Source: Alcaligenaceae bacterium
Lineage (GTDB): Bacteria > Pseudomonadota > Gammaproteobacteria > Burkholderiales > Burkholderiaceae_B
Reading direction: 5' to 3'
DNA length: 64,000 nt
Assembly (NCBI GenBank): GCA_013205565.1
Contig: JABMMM010000091.1
Span: forward strand, 20,496 to 84,495
This document shows, in pieces, positions 1 through 9,789 of the stretch (position 1 is its first letter; every line of letters begins with the position of its first letter). A model generated the notes under the pieces. It did not search any database. It saw nothing but the letters and a program-made list of their open reading frames with translations, and was not told where the DNA came from. Both the position numbers and the translations under genes were made by a program.

Positions 1-2122
1 CAATCACCTCAAGCCCCAAAGAGTGTCCGAGCGTCACGATGGTACGCGCGATGGCAGCGCCGTGCGCATCGGTCAGCATATCGCGCACAAACGACTGATC
101 AATTTTGAGCTGATCAAGCGACAAGCGCTTCAGATAATTGAGCGACGAATAGCCTGTACCAAAGTCATCAAGCGACACCGCGATACCAATGTCTTTAAGC
201 GAAGCAATCTTGCGATTGACATCACCCAAATCATTGACAAGCATGCTTTCAGTCAGTTCGAGCTTCAGCCGCTCGGGGGGCGCCCCACTGGCTTTTAGCG
301 CACTCAACACCGTTTCAGTAAAGTCTGGTTGCTGAAACTGCATGGGGCTGATGTTGACAGCTAGCTTAAGCTCACGCATGTGGTCTACCTGAGCCCAGCG
401 GGATAATTCAATACAAGATTGCTCAAGCACCCAACCCCCAAGCTGCTTGATAAAGCCGATTTTTTCTGCAAGTGGCACAAACTGGCCAGGCGAAATGTTG
501 CCATAGATGGGATTGTTCCAACGCAACAAGGCTTCGGCCCCGCTAACTTTAAGATCTGAATCAATTTGAGGCTGAAAGTGCAAGTTCAGTTGTTTGCCTT
601 GAATCGCTTGACGCAACTCATTTGCCATCAGCAAGCGCTCGTCGAGGCTTGCTTGCATCTGCGCATCAAAGAAACGATAAGTGTCCTTACCATTGGCCTT
701 GGCCTGATACATCGCCAAATCTGCGTTTTGCAATAACACCTCTGCACTCGCTTGGCGGTCGCCAATTAAAATCACCCCTGCGCTGGCAGAAGAGTCGTGC
801 GCTGTTCCTTGCAACTCGATCGGGGTAGACAGTAAACTTAGCACACGCTGCACTGCCGCGAGCGCTCTGGCACCAGACAAAGCATGATCGGCTCCCAGAT
901 TTCTGAGTAACACCACAAACTCATCCCCACCGATCCGAGCGACCGTTTCATCGGCGCGCACACAGCTCAACAAACGCTGGCTGACCTCAATTAAAAATTG
1001 ATCGCCTTGCTGATGACCAAAGGCGTCATTCACATTTTTGAAGTTGTCCAGATCCAAATAAATCAAAGCGCCATAGTTGCGCTCATCTAAACAAGACTGC
1101 AGCGCTTCGCTTAAGCGTTCAGTCAGCAAACGACGATTCGCCAAACCAGTCAGAGCATCGGTAAACGCCAGCTGCTCAATTTTTTGTGCAGCTTGTTTTT
1201 GCATCGAGATATCACGCTGTACACCCACAAAATTTGTGCAAACGGCTTGCTCGTTAAAGAGCGGTACGACGTCTAAGGCTATCCAACTAGGCTGCTTGGG
1301 ATTGGCATACGTCAGCAGCTCAACACTCAGGGGCCTTTTCTCATCAAAGGCAGCCGTGACCAGCGCAAGCTCTGGAAGAGCGAGCTGACCCGGCTTGAGC
1401 AACGGTGGTCGTTGACCAAGAAGTTGCTCGCGCGCGACGCCTGACATCTTTGTCAAGGCGTCGTTGGCGAAAATCACCTTGGGTCCATCGTGCAGATCAA
1501 CATCGGTGACCCACACCCCATCATTCACAAAGGTGACCGTCGCTTCAAGTAAACGCAATTGCTCAATGCGCTCACGTAATTCGCGATCGATCTCGCGCAA
1601 AGCCCGCTCAGACAGCGCTTTACTCGTGAGCGAATCCGCAATTTGCTGAACCTCGATATTGTCGAAAGGCTTTTTAAGAATCAAAAACCGATCGCTATTT
1701 TCAAGTTGTTCGCGGATTTCACCCCAAGAAAAATCTGAAAATGCAGTACACAAAACGATGTGCAACTGCGGATCGAGTTGCCACATACGCTGCGTGGTTT
1801 CAATGCCATTCCAACCGTTGGGCATTCGCATGTCGACGAACACCAACGAATAAGCGTCGTTTTGCTCTTGCGCCTGCCGCACACGCTCAAGCCCTTCTTG
1901 CCCGCGCGTCGCGACATCGATGCGATACTCAATATCGTGAAATTTGACAGGCGCTTCACGGCCAAATAGGCCAGCCGCCATATCTTTCACTTGAACACTC
2001 TTGACAGAACGAACAGACAACACTTTCAAAAAGTCTTCACCAATCGCAATATTGTCGTCCACGACTAAAATCCGTCTGGGCAAATTTTCTTGCGATCTAG
2101 GTAGATTTTCTTGCAATATCAT
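1..2122 (-). CDS. Response regulator with PAS-GGDEF-EAL output (3' end outside window)
   Basis: I translated this from the minus strand; it is open from ATG at 2122 to the window edge (about 707 codons), and roughly the last 30 residues of the EAL domain are missing. Order: REC (about 17-145; acidic pair in ILVVDDN, phospho-acceptor Asp about 97 in VFVDMRMP, Lys in LKKPFD), PAS (about 155-280), GGDEF (about 285-445; intact LDLDNFK and RIGGDEF) and EAL (EALLRW, LELTES, SLDDFGTGYSS, LKIDQSF). Both output domains keep catalytic residues, so it could make or degrade cyclic-di-GMP; which dominates cannot be told from sequence. Its ATG overlaps the stop of the upstream histidine kinase by 4 bases (ATGA), so the two are very likely a translationally coupled cognate pair. 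REC carries an insertion of about 25 residues after its first helix. It could influence the adjacent cellulose operon, because BcsA has a c-di-GMP-binding PilZ domain. Confidence 0.9.
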   Translation of the reverse strand, partial: MILQENLPRSQENLPRRILVVDDNIAIGEDFLKVLSVRSVKSVQVKDMAAGLFGREAPVKFHDIEYRIDVATRGQEGLERVRQAQEQNDAYSLVFVDMRMPNGWNGIETTQRMWQLDPQLHIVLCTAFSDFSWGEIREQLENSDRFLILKKPFDNIEVQQIADSLTSKALSERALREIDRELRERIEQLRLLEATVTFVNDGVWVTDVDLHDGPKVIFANDALTKMSGVAREQLLGQRPPLLKPGQLALPELALVTAAFDEKRPLSVELLTYANPKQPSWIALDVVPLFNEQAVCTNFVGVQRDISMQKQAAQKIEQLAFTDALTGLANRRLLTERLSEALQSCLDERNYGALIYLDLDNFKNVNDAFGHQQGDQFLIEVSQRLLSCVRADETVARIGGDEFVVLLRNLGADHALSGARALAAVQRVLSLLSTPIELQGTAHDSSASAGVILIGDRQASAEVLLQNADLAMYQAKANGKDTYRFFDAQMQASLDERLLMANELRQAIQGKQLNLHFQPQIDSDLKVSGAEALLRWNNPIYGNISPGQFVPLAEKIGFIKQLGGWVLEQSCIELSRWAQVDHMRELKLAVNISPMQFQQPDFTETVLSALKASGAPPERLKLELTESMLVNDLGDVNRKIASLKDIGIAVSLDDFGTGYSSLNYLKRLSLDQLKIDQSFVRDMLTDAHGAAIARTIVTLGHSLGLEVI

Positions 2123-4173
2123 GACACATCAACCTGTTCTGGCTGGACTGCAGTTCGATCAATCGGAAGGGTCAAACTAAAGGTCGAACCCAAATATATA
2201 CCATCGCTATGCGCAGTGAGCGTACCGCCCATCTCTTGAGCAGCGACGGCACTTGCGTGCAGACCAAGACCGTGACCGTTCTCTTTGGTCGTGAACCCAT
2301 AAGAGAACAGTCCGGTCAGTGTCGCCTCGGCCATACCAATACCGTTATCCGTGAAATCAATGCGTAAGGTGTGGTCATGACTTTGACTGACTTCAATCTG
2401 CAACCTGCGTACATTTCTTTCAACCGAAGCCATAATCGCCTGCTGCCCATTCATCACAATGTTCAAGATAATTTGGGTCAATTTAATACGATCACCCATC
2501 CACAATACTGCATCGCCAACCTGACACGTCACCTCAATTTCAGATTCTTTTAATTGCACCGCCAAAAGTGAAATCGCGTCATGCAACACGTCCTTCAAAT
2601 TCATTTGTACTTTAAGGCCGCCTTGACCACTGAGCGACTGCTGACGCGCAACGATCTCTTTAATGTGTTGCAGACTTAGCATCAGTTGCTCTAGTTCTTT
2701 AATTGCGTTGGCGTATTCGGCCTCCCACACTTCAGCCAACAGCGTCAGATACTCGGGAAGCTGACAGCCCTGAGGATCTTGAAGCAAATATTGCGCCAAG
2801 TCGTCTCGGTGTGCTGTCATTAAACTGATCGCCAACGGAAAGTCTTTCAGCGAAGTTGTTTTATGCTGTTCGTACAAAATAAATGCTGACACATTTGCAC
2901 TATTTAATACGTTACCAACGTTGTGCAACACGCTGTTCGCAACTTCAGCCATCCCGGCACGATGTGAGATCGCGTAGGTCAAGGCATTGGCGCTCACCAA
3001 CTCTCGCTCGACGCGTCGTCTTTCGGCGACCTCTAAGCGTAGCGCCCTCGTACGTTCTCGCACTCGTGACTCAAGCTCTTCGTGGGCTTTGCGCAACGCT
3101 TCTTGTGCGAACTGACGATCCCTTAACTCAAGCTGTAACTGCGTATCAGAACGTAACAACCACCAGGCGCCCAAGCCAAGTAGCAGGAGCGCTAAACACG
3201 AGCGCCACAGAATCTTACGCACAACGTCATCCCACTCTTTTAAAAACAGATCACGCGCGATGATACTTGTGACAGTCAAAGGAAACTGATCGACGCGACG
3301 CACGGCAACCAGACGCGACTCGGTGCTCTTTGATTCTGTCAACCACTCAGAATCCGTCACCAAAACACCCTGCGCCAGTTTTTGTGCGCCGATGAGGTTT
3401 AGGGTCGCGCTTTTCAAATTTTGCACACCGACCAGCGCATCGACAGCGGGCCAGCGCGCCATCAGCGTGTCATCGCTGCGGTACAAACTCACCGCAGCGC
3501 CTTGACCCAGGTCTTGGACAACCTTTTCGTAGAGCTCAGAAAACGTCTGTAATGACACTTCGACGCGCAGCCAGGCTAAGATTGAGCCGTCACGGTTCTT
3601 CACTTCGCGCAATAAATCGAATAACCATTTTCTTGTCTTGTCATCAAACCTCGGAGGGCCGAGAAAGATGTCGCTTGAAAACCGCGGGGAGATCTGAACG
3701 AATTGGCTTTTGCGCTGCTCAACTTCGAAGGGCGAGACATCAGCGTCTGACGAACTGATGACGCGACCGTTCGGCAACACCACGCTAATCGCTTCGATCA
3801 ACCGATTGACCCGCACCTTATCCTGCAAGACCTGGCGCACAATCAAGTCACCCTGTGTCTCGGTTTTGCTTTGATCTGTGTTTACCGCTTGTTCGATGAT
3901 CTTATCGGAAAGCGCATCCAACACCACTTCGGCCGAAAACAGCGATTGGGTCGCTTGCTCGGCCAACACCAACGTTTGATGCGATAGTTGCTTTGACCAG
4001 AGCTGAACAGCAGTCGCGTATTGACTCGTCGCGTTAAACAATGCGCTTGAAATGATAAATCCAGCCGCGACTAACACCATGACCCAAATCAATAGCCGCC
4101 TTGAATCTCTACGCAGTGTGAATTGGTAGAAAAGTGACTGCCCAGTCTTTGCAAACGCGCCAAGATAACTCAA
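2119..4173 (-). CDS. Membrane sensor histidine kinase
   Basis: 684 residues. A first membrane segment lies at about 27-46, a periplasmic sensor region of about 270 residues (dCACHE-like in size and position) follows, a second segment lies at about 322-340, and then a charged coiled-coil linker. The phospho-acceptor region is the atypical type with [19 protein letters not shown], His about 417. The HATPase domain shows the N box ([11 protein letters not shown]), G1 (DNGIGM) and G2 (GHGLGLH). The start is TTG at 4173: the upstream gene ends TAA at 4179-4177, in this same frame, with only one sense codon (AGC) between that stop and the TTG, so the gene cannot extend further upstream. No strong Shine-Dalgarno is visible, so coupling to the upstream gene is likely. 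The partner is the response regulator that overlaps its 3' end by 4 bases. The signal sensed is unknown. Confidence 0.88.
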   Translation of the reverse strand: MSYLGAFAKTGQSLFYQFTLRRDSRRLLIWVMVLVAAGFIISSALFNATSQYATAVQLWSKQLSHQTLVLAEQATQSLFSAEVVLDALSDKIIEQAVNTDQSKTETQGDLIVRQVLQDKVRVNRLIEAISVVLPNGRVISSSDADVSPFEVEQRKSQFVQISPRFSSDIFLGPPRFDDKTRKWLFDLLREVKNRDGSILAWLRVEVSLQTFSELYEKVVQDLGQGAAVSLYRSDDTLMARWPAVDALVGVQNLKSATLNLIGAQKLAQGVLVTDSEWLTESKSTESRLVAVRRVDQFPLTVTSIIARDLFLKEWDDVVRKILWRSCLALLLLGLGAWWLLRSDTQLQLELRDRQFAQEALRKAHEELESRVRERTRALRLEVAERRRVERELVSANALTYAISHRAGMAEVANSVLHNVGNVLNSANVSAFILYEQHKTTSLKDFPLAISLMTAHRDDLAQYLLQDPQGCQLPEYLTLLAEVWEAEYANAIKELEQLMLSLQHIKEIVARQQSLSGQGGLKVQMNLKDVLHDAISLLAVQLKESEIEVTCQVGDAVLWMGDRIKLTQIILNIVMNGQQAIMASVERNVRRLQIEVSQSHDHTLRIDFTDNGIGMAEATLTGLFSYGFTTKENGHGLGLHASAVAAQEMGGTLTAHSDGIYLGSTFSLTLPIDRTAVQPEQVDVS

Positions 4174-4176
4174 GCT

Positions 4177-6213
4177 TTATGATACCGCCAGGACAGGTTC
4201 AAGTTTTAGTACATCAGCCAAGGGCAGCGCCTTTGAATACAGCCAGCCTTGCGCGCGATGGCAGCCCGCCACGATTAATGCCTGTCGCTGTTCAAGATTC
4301 TCGACGCCCTCAGCCGTCACTTCAAGGTCTAGTGTCTTTGCCAGATTAATAATCGCGATGATTATTTTTTTTTGCGTTGTATCGTGTAGCGCAGAGATGA
4401 AACCTGAATCGATCTTCAAACGATTAATTGGCATATTTGCAAGCCGCGCGAACGACGAGTAGCCTGTACCAAAATCATCAATCGCCACTTCAACACCAAG
4501 AGTACGAATTGATTTAAGTTGTCCAAAGATTTCTGCTGCAGAGTCTGCGGCGTGACTTTCGGTCACTTCGATTTCAAGGCCCTCTAAAATCTCTGGCCTT
4601 TCGTGCAAATCTTTAGTCAGCAAGCCGAGCAGCGTTCGGTCGCGAAACAAATGCGGTGACGCATTAAATGCCACTTTACAGCCAGGAAATTTTTTAATAA
4701 TTATCGGCAGATCGCTGAGCACTTGTGACAGCAATGAACCACTGAGCCGTTCAATCAGCCGCCCCTCTTCTGCAATCAAAATGAACTCTGCGGGCGACAC
4801 CACGCCAAAGATATCATCATCCCAACGCGCGAGCGCCTCAAAGCCAATGATTTTTCCTGTCCGCATGTCGACTTCAGGCTGATAAAAAGGTTTAACCAAG
4901 TCAGCTGTAATCGCCAACGAGAGCTTTTCTTCCAGAAACCGCCTGCGCGATACTAGGTCTCCCAGTGCCTCCGTGAACCAAGTCAATCGCGCTCGGCCCT
5001 GCTCTTTTGAAAGCTGAAGTGCTGCGTCGGCTGCGAGCAGCAATTCATTCAGCGTTTTAGCCTGGTCTGGATAGACCGTTCCCCCCGCGCTTAAGCTCAG
5101 AGAGTAGGCTTGACCTTCAACATAAGTCGGCACACTGACGACGATCAGTGACAAAGCCGCTTTGAGTTGATCAAGAAATTGAACTTGTTCGACCGGTACC
5201 ACTGCGATGAACTCATCGCCAGAGCGGCGACATAAGATCGATCCCTTGGGCAAGACCATTTCGAGATAGGCCGAGACTTGAGAAATAAGTTTGTCGCCGT
5301 TCTCTGGCCCATGTCTGTCGTTAATCGTTCGCAGCCGGTCGATATTCAAAAAAAGAAATAGAGACTGCTTTTGATTGAGCCCGGGGTTTGCAATTCGCTC
5401 TTGTAAAATTTGACTAAACGTTGCATAGTTTGGCAGCTGTGTCAGTCGATCCGTCGTCGTGAGGTGTCGAAGTTTTTCTTCTACCTCTTTTGTGTGTCGA
5501 ATATCTGCAAAAATTGAGACATAGCCCTGTCGCACCCCTTGGCTGTCAAGTATTTTTGAGACGGATAGCAGCACTGGAATGGCGCAATCGCTACAATCGA
5601 CAAAGACGGTTTCTCCGCGCCAATGACCTAAGTCAATCAGTCCGTCTCGGATTTGAATCGAACTGTTTTGCGTCGCATTATTTCGATACAACATGCCGGC
5701 TGGTCGGCCAATCAGTTGGTCTCTGGCATAGCCAGTGATCTTTAACAATTGCGGATTGACATCGACGATTTTTCCGTCAATATCGCTGACTAAAATTGCC
5801 TCGCCCGCCGTGGCAAACACGTGATCCGTGATGCGAAGCTTGCCGATTTTTCCTTGCTGTTCGATCAACAAGGCATGGATCGACTCAGTGACATGCGTAA
5901 TCATGTCCTTTGGCGTATCAGTTGGCAACACCACGGACTTTCCGGCAACGATATCGTGACCCAACGAGACGATACCATTTAAGCGCATGTGCATTGCTTT
6001 CGAAAAGTCACGAAGTTGCGAATGGTTTAGGTACATCACAAGGCTTGTGGCGGCGATGATAACAAGCGCACCAATCGCTACCCAGATGACCGAGCCGTCT
6101 GCGTAAATTGCCCAACCCAACGCACCCAAGACAATCACTAAACCAAACAGCAGCGTGTACATGCGTTTGGCCACCCAGACTGAAACTTCAATGCCTACAT
6201 TTTGTTCGGCCAT
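4177..6213 (-). CDS. Membrane PAS-GGDEF-EAL protein, probable c-di-GMP phosphodiesterase
   Basis: 678 residues. Two membrane segments (about 18-37 and 42-61), PAS (about 130-245), GGDEF (about 250-415) and EAL (about 425-670). The GGDEF domain looks degenerate: the motif is SGDEF, the first metal-binding Asp of the usual DxDxFK stretch is Asn (LFLNIDRLRTIND, about residue 290), and the GHxxGD element is altered. The EAL domain keeps its key residues (FEALARW, EVTES, IDDFGTGYSSF, LKIDSGF, AEGVE, QGW). I infer a phosphodiesterase whose GGDEF domain is at most regulatory. It heads the minus-strand operon with the histidine kinase and response regulator downstream. The start ATG at 6213 follows a GGGATG element at a plausible ribosome-binding distance. 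SGDEF variants can be active in some proteins, so loss of cyclase activity is not certain. Confidence 0.88.
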   Translation of the reverse strand: MAEQNVGIEVSVWVAKRMYTLLFGLVIVLGALGWAIYADGSVIWVAIGALVIIAATSLVMYLNHSQLRDFSKAMHMRLNGIVSLGHDIVAGKSVVLPTDTPKDMITHVTESIHALLIEQQGKIGKLRITDHVFATAGEAILVSDIDGKIVDVNPQLLKITGYARDQLIGRPAGMLYRNNATQNSSIQIRDGLIDLGHWRGETVFVDCSDCAIPVLLSVSKILDSQGVRQGYVSIFADIRHTKEVEEKLRHLTTTDRLTQLPNYATFSQILQERIANPGLNQKQSLFLFLNIDRLRTINDRHGPENGDKLISQVSAYLEMVLPKGSILCRRSGDEFIAVVPVEQVQFLDQLKAALSLIVVSVPTYVEGQAYSLSLSAGGTVYPDQAKTLNELLLAADAALQLSKEQGRARLTWFTEALGDLVSRRRFLEEKLSLAITADLVKPFYQPEVDMRTGKIIGFEALARWDDDIFGVVSPAEFILIAEEGRLIERLSGSLLSQVLSDLPIIIKKFPGCKVAFNASPHLFRDRTLLGLLTKDLHERPEILEGLEIEVTESHAADSAAEIFGQLKSIRTLGVEVAIDDFGTGYSSFARLANMPINRLKIDSGFISALHDTTQKKIIIAIINLAKTLDLEVTAEGVENLEQRQALIVAGCHRAQGWLYSKALPLADVLKLEPVLAVS

Positions 6214-6436
6214 CTCTTACATCCCAAGTACGCTAGGGGTAAACCTTAACAGCGTTCAGAGTCGATCTGCCCCAGGTGCGGAGCGATAAATGCGTAGTCA
6301 CTAAAGCCTTGCACGATTTGGCAGTTTTTTGCGCAAAAATGCAAAATTCGGTAAGCCATAAAAATGGAATCGCAACCGAGGCTTCGTGAGCACAAAAACA
6401 AAGCTAAACCTAGGTGCAACTTACCAACGCACTCGC
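6214..6436. other. Intergenic region between cellulose-acetylation genes and the c-di-GMP module
   Basis: 223 bases separate the last gene of the cellulose operon from the c-di-GMP operon on the same strand. The clearest structure is a perfect 14-base palindrome, TTTTTGCGCAAAAA, at 6326-6339, about 115 bases upstream of the start at 6213; it could be an operator. I see no hairpin followed by a T-run for the preceding operon. A 64-codon reading frame here (6246-6440) has a GTG start and no recognisable domain, and I do not accept it. Confidence 0.4.
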
Positions 6437-7618
6437 TCACTGAATTGAATCTTTTGCAATCTTTTGCTGCAAGACTCTTTCAGGAATTTCCCAGATCACA
6501 AGTTTTGGTGGTGTCTTTTTAAAGGCTACGCTTGACAGATAGGCATTCATCGCACCAGAAAAATCACCACCACTACGTGCAAGATTGGCCACTTTCGCCT
6601 TCAATTCTTTTTCAATAAATGGCACAAAATTTGACGTTCGCGAAAACGAAGTACCGATCACGACAACATTGGGTAGATCAGCGTCGCCAAACAAATCGTC
6701 TGTTTGTGCACTTGCAGAGGGAGCTAACGCGGAACCCAGCGCGGTGTTGGCACGCTTTTCAACTTTGAAGCTGGTCTCTTGTAAGACATCCGGTTGCGGC
6801 TGTAAGCTGTCCGATAGCCATTCAACGCCGGCCAGACGGATCAAATCACCAGCTCGCGTTCTTTCAGTACGGTGATCAATCACCAGAGCTTGGGTTGGAG
6901 CTGCCACAATCTTTAGCCGCTGCACTTCGGCGCTGACAGCCACCGCCGCGGCCTCTGCGCCTTGCTCTGTCCAGTGCGAATCAGATTTCAAAAAAGCAGC
7001 TGTGTGTTTTTGCTTAAATGCTGTGAGCGTATCGGTCAGGTCAAACGCCTCAACACCCGCGAGCTTAAGCTCGTCGACCCATTGACTCGCGCGCTGCCTA
7101 TATCGGGCTGGTCGGTGCAACATACCAAGCTGTGAGGCTTCAATACGAGATTTATCTGGTACGACGACCACTAACAACTTGATCCCTTTTGCAGACAAGA
7201 TCTTTTGAACCTTGAGCACGTCTGCTTTTCGTTGAGCCGCATTGTTCTGCGGCTGATCATGCACCGTCAGTTCGTCCCCAAGAAACAGCCAGCCTGGGGC
7301 ACCTCGCCGCACACGCGGGCCTAAATCGCCCGCGACCACCCAACTCAGCCCTCGTTCGATTAGGGCGGCACTTGAGGGCACAGGCGCGTCGGCAAGCGCT
7401 AAAGCAAAAGCTTGGGACACGTCACCTTTTAAAAAAGGCGACCAAAACACCCCATTCGGAAACAAATTCAGTTTTCCAAAACTTGTTGCATAAATAGTCG
7501 AGAACAACCCAAACACAATAAACAACGCAAAGCATGCGCCGGCGAAAGGACTTGTCTTGCGATCACGCTCGGTGATCGGTTTGAGGCCAGACTCTGGCGG
7601 AATATAGGGCTTAGTCAT
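6437..7618 (-). CDS. wssI: AlgJ/AlgX-like SGNH protein of cellulose acetylation (WssI-like)
   Basis: 393 residues. One membrane segment at about 26-43 anchors a periplasmic SGNH-type domain related to AlgJ/AlgX. The catalytic-type Asp-His pair is in SDSHWTEQG (about D213, H215) and the nucleophile-type Ser is in GTSFS (about S324; the family usually has GDSFS). In alginate and Pseudomonas fluorescens wss systems such proteins transfer acetyl groups to the polysaccharide in the periplasm; here the substrate is inferred to be cellulose because the gene ends the bcs operon. Its ATG overlaps the stop of the MBOAT gene by one base (TGATG), so translation is coupled. An alternative is acetylation of another glycan, but the operon context argues for cellulose. 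Confidence 0.82.
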   Translation of the reverse strand: MTKPYIPPESGLKPITERDRKTSPFAGACFALFIVFGLFSTIYATSFGKLNLFPNGVFWSPFLKGDVSQAFALALADAPVPSSAALIERGLSWVVAGDLGPRVRRGAPGWLFLGDELTVHDQPQNNAAQRKADVLKVQKILSAKGIKLLVVVVPDKSRIEASQLGMLHRPARYRQRASQWVDELKLAGVEAFDLTDTLTAFKQKHTAAFLKSDSHWTEQGAEAAAVAVSAEVQRLKIVAAPTQALVIDHRTERTRAGDLIRLAGVEWLSDSLQPQPDVLQETSFKVEKRANTALGSALAPSASAQTDDLFGDADLPNVVVIGTSFSRTSNFVPFIEKELKAKVANLARSGGDFSGAMNAYLSSVAFKKTPPKLVIWEIPERVLQQKIAKDSIQ

Positions 7619-9024
7619 CAGAATTGAAAATACAGAAAGGGAACAGCGCCACGACTAGCGATCAGCGCGAAAGAGAAAAGAAAACCAATAATCGGCCACA
7701 CAGTTGCCACAAACACAACACCGGGCCCTGACTGGCGATCCGTCCAGTTTTGCAAAAGTGGCACCATCACACACGCGATGCCTAAGACGTAAGACAACCA
7801 GTGCGAGGGCCGCAAAATTACCGACATGGCGTCACTTAAGCCAAACCCATTGAGGCCAAACTGACCTGCATACATTTGCAGGCCGCTATCGAAGGTATGC
7901 GCTCTGAAGATTGTCCAAGCTAAAAATACAAACAACAATGTCAGCACGCGCGATACAAAGGTGGGTACGCGCCCAATTTTTGCCTGATTCCAAAGTCTGT
8001 CTACGCTTAGCGCCACACCGTGTGCAATCCCCCAAAGCAAGAAATTCCAGCTATCACCGCCATGCCAAAGCCCAGCGATCGACATCGTCAGCAAGAGGTT
8101 GACGTAAGTGCGTACAGGGCCGAGCCGATTACCCCCCAAGGGGATATACAGATAATCGCGAATCCAGCTAGAGAGCGACAAGTGCCAACGTCGCCAAAAA
8201 TCTTGAATGCTTGTTGCCAGATAAGGATGATTAAAGTTTTCAGGGAAGCGAAAACCAAGCATCATTCCTAGTCCGATTGCCATAACGCTATAGCCCGCAA
8301 AATCAAAAAATAATTGCAAGCCATAACCAATGCAACCCAACCAGGCATCTAAAAACGAGGGATTCTGGATGGCAAACGCAACGTCTACTACCGGCGCCAG
8401 CGTGTCGGCGATCAACACCTTCATCGACATACCAATCATCAAGCGGCGTGCACCCAGTGAGAAATGCTGCCAGTCAAAGGGGCGAGAGACTAGTTCACGC
8501 TTGACCCAGTCGTAGCGAATGATCGGGCCAGCAATCAAGTGAACAAACATCGATTGATAGGCACCAAAACTCACAAAGCTTTTGTCAGCAGGCACGGTGT
8601 GTCGGTACACATCGATCAGATAAGAAATCGACTGCAGTACGATAAACGACAGACCAATCGGCAAAATGACCAGTTGCCACTCCATTGACAGCGCACTACC
8701 CGGACCGACAATTCCGTTAAGCGTTTCAACCAGGATATTTGAGTACTTAAACCAGCAAAGTAACAACAGATTGATCGCAATAAAGGCAGTGAGCGTCCAG
8801 CCACGCGCCCGCTGAGTCTTGGTCGCGTCGATCGCCAACCCGCCCACCCAGCCCATCACGGCCAGAAACATAAAGAGCAGCAAAAAAATCGGGCTCCACC
8901 AACCGTAAAACACCCAACTGCAGAGCAACAGGGTCGCGTTACGGCGAGCAGGCCCGACGACGGCATATAAAGCCAAAAATGCCGGCAAGAAAATTGTCAA
9001 AAACTCAAGGGAAGCAAAAACCAT
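7618..9024 (-). CDS. wssH: MBOAT O-acyltransferase, AlgI/WssH-like
   Basis: 468 residues, polytopic membrane protein of the MBOAT family. The family hallmark region is present: DFWRRWHLSLSSWIRDYLY with PLGGNR just after it, and then the conserved active-site His in AGLWHGGDSWNFLLWG. By homology to AlgI it should move acetyl groups from a cytoplasmic donor across the inner membrane for transfer to the polymer by the AlgF-, AlgJ- and SGNH-like partners encoded beside it. Length matches AlgI (about 470-520). The start ATG at 9024 is separated from the upstream AlgF-like gene by 76 bases that contain a duplicated copy of that gene's 3' end. Confidence 0.9.
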   Translation of the reverse strand: MVFASLEFLTIFLPAFLALYAVVGPARRNATLLLCSWVFYGWWSPIFLLLFMFLAVMGWVGGLAIDATKTQRARGWTLTAFIAINLLLLCWFKYSNILVETLNGIVGPGSALSMEWQLVILPIGLSFIVLQSISYLIDVYRHTVPADKSFVSFGAYQSMFVHLIAGPIIRYDWVKRELVSRPFDWQHFSLGARRLMIGMSMKVLIADTLAPVVDVAFAIQNPSFLDAWLGCIGYGLQLFFDFAGYSVMAIGLGMMLGFRFPENFNHPYLATSIQDFWRRWHLSLSSWIRDYLYIPLGGNRLGPVRTYVNLLLTMSIAGLWHGGDSWNFLLWGIAHGVALSVDRLWNQAKIGRVPTFVSRVLTLLFVFLAWTIFRAHTFDSGLQMYAGQFGLNGFGLSDAMSVILRPSHWLSYVLGIACVMVPLLQNWTDRQSGPGVVFVATVWPIIGFLFSFALIASRGAVPFLYFQF

Positions 9025-9028
9025 GGTC

Positions 9029-9109
9029 GTTTAAAAACTTGTGTAAGCGTTAACGTGCAGCAACAGCGAAGACGCGGTAGTTTAGAGACTCGTGTATCCG
9101 TTAACGTGC
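9029..9109. repeat. Imperfect 30-base direct repeat (51-base period) duplicating the 3' end of the AlgF-like gene
   Basis: Copies at 9029-9058 and 9080-9109 match at 25 of 30 positions by my alignment and both end in CGTTAACGTGC. The second copy contains the last codons and TAA of the AlgF-like gene; the first lies in the spacer before the MBOAT gene. Read on the minus strand, the spacer copy preserves an Ala-Arg-stop tail, so this looks like an old tandem duplication of the gene's 3' end. Confidence 0.7.
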
Positions 9110-9781
9110 GACCGCATCAGAGACGATAAAAATACGCGTTGTGCTAGCTGCAGGAACGGCAAACACGCTGTAACGCTCGCCGGCGATCAGTTCACCGAGT
9201 TCAAGGGGTGCGCCAGTTGTTTGTTCACCGCAAAGCAATTGAACAGAAATTTTTACCGGATTGATCATGCGCCGTGTCAAGGCGTTGACACCGAGTTTTT
9301 CAAACAGCATGACTTCGCGGCCAACGACTTGCAGACCGGCATTCGCGCACTTTGCACTGACGTTATAAAAAGCCAAAGACACCTTCAACGCATTAAAATC
9401 ATCAGGCTCTTCGCCAAGCGACACGTGCTTGAGCTTTGCACCATCGGCCAGTGCAATCACGCTGACAAACTCGCCAGCCTTCACAGTTGTTGAGATCTCA
9501 CTTTTACTTTGTGCTTGGGAAAATTGACCTTTAATAGCGGACTTTGCACGCACAGGGTAGTGCGCCGTGGTAGGCGTCTTAGCGTCTAACTGCACCTTGG
9601 CTTGAGATCCTGCCGCAGTGAGTTCTAGCGCAGCATCGGTACCGTTAATAAATCGAACGAAAGACGAGTCAGCACTTGGGCCGGTGGGGTACAAGGGGAT
9701 GTCAGCGGCGTGGCTCAAGGCACTGAGCGCTAAGCCAACGGACACCAGAGCGAAACGTGAAAATCTGCCTAAATGCTTCAT
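9101..9781 (-). CDS. wssG: AlgF-like periplasmic acetylation protein (WssG-like)
   Basis: 226 residues from the chosen ATG at 9781, close to the usual AlgF length. A signal peptide (MKHLGRFSRFALVSVGLALS, cleavage near SHA-AD) leads into an AlgF-like body beginning DIPLYPTGPSADSSFVRF. The reading frame is open further upstream into the preceding gene (to 9877), but this start is preferred because GGAG lies 8 bases before it and because it places the signal peptide at the N-terminus. AlgF proteins work with AlgI and AlgJ/AlgX in periplasmic acetylation; they have no clear catalytic motif and probably act as adaptor or acetyl relay. The next gene encodes the MBOAT partner. Confidence 0.83.
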   Translation of the reverse strand: MKHLGRFSRFALVSVGLALSALSHAADIPLYPTGPSADSSFVRFINGTDAALELTAAGSQAKVQLDAKTPTTAHYPVRAKSAIKGQFSQAQSKSEISTTVKAGEFVSVIALADGAKLKHVSLGEEPDDFNALKVSLAFYNVSAKCANAGLQVVGREVMLFEKLGVNALTRRMINPVKISVQLLCGEQTTGAPLELGELIAGERYSVFAVPAASTTRIFIVSDAVAR

Positions 9782-9789
9782 CCCTTTAA

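Noticed and set aside
6246..6440. 64-codon minus-strand frame overlapping the end of wssI
   Set aside because: GTG start, no domain, Cys-rich unlikely composition, lies in a regulatory-looking gap.
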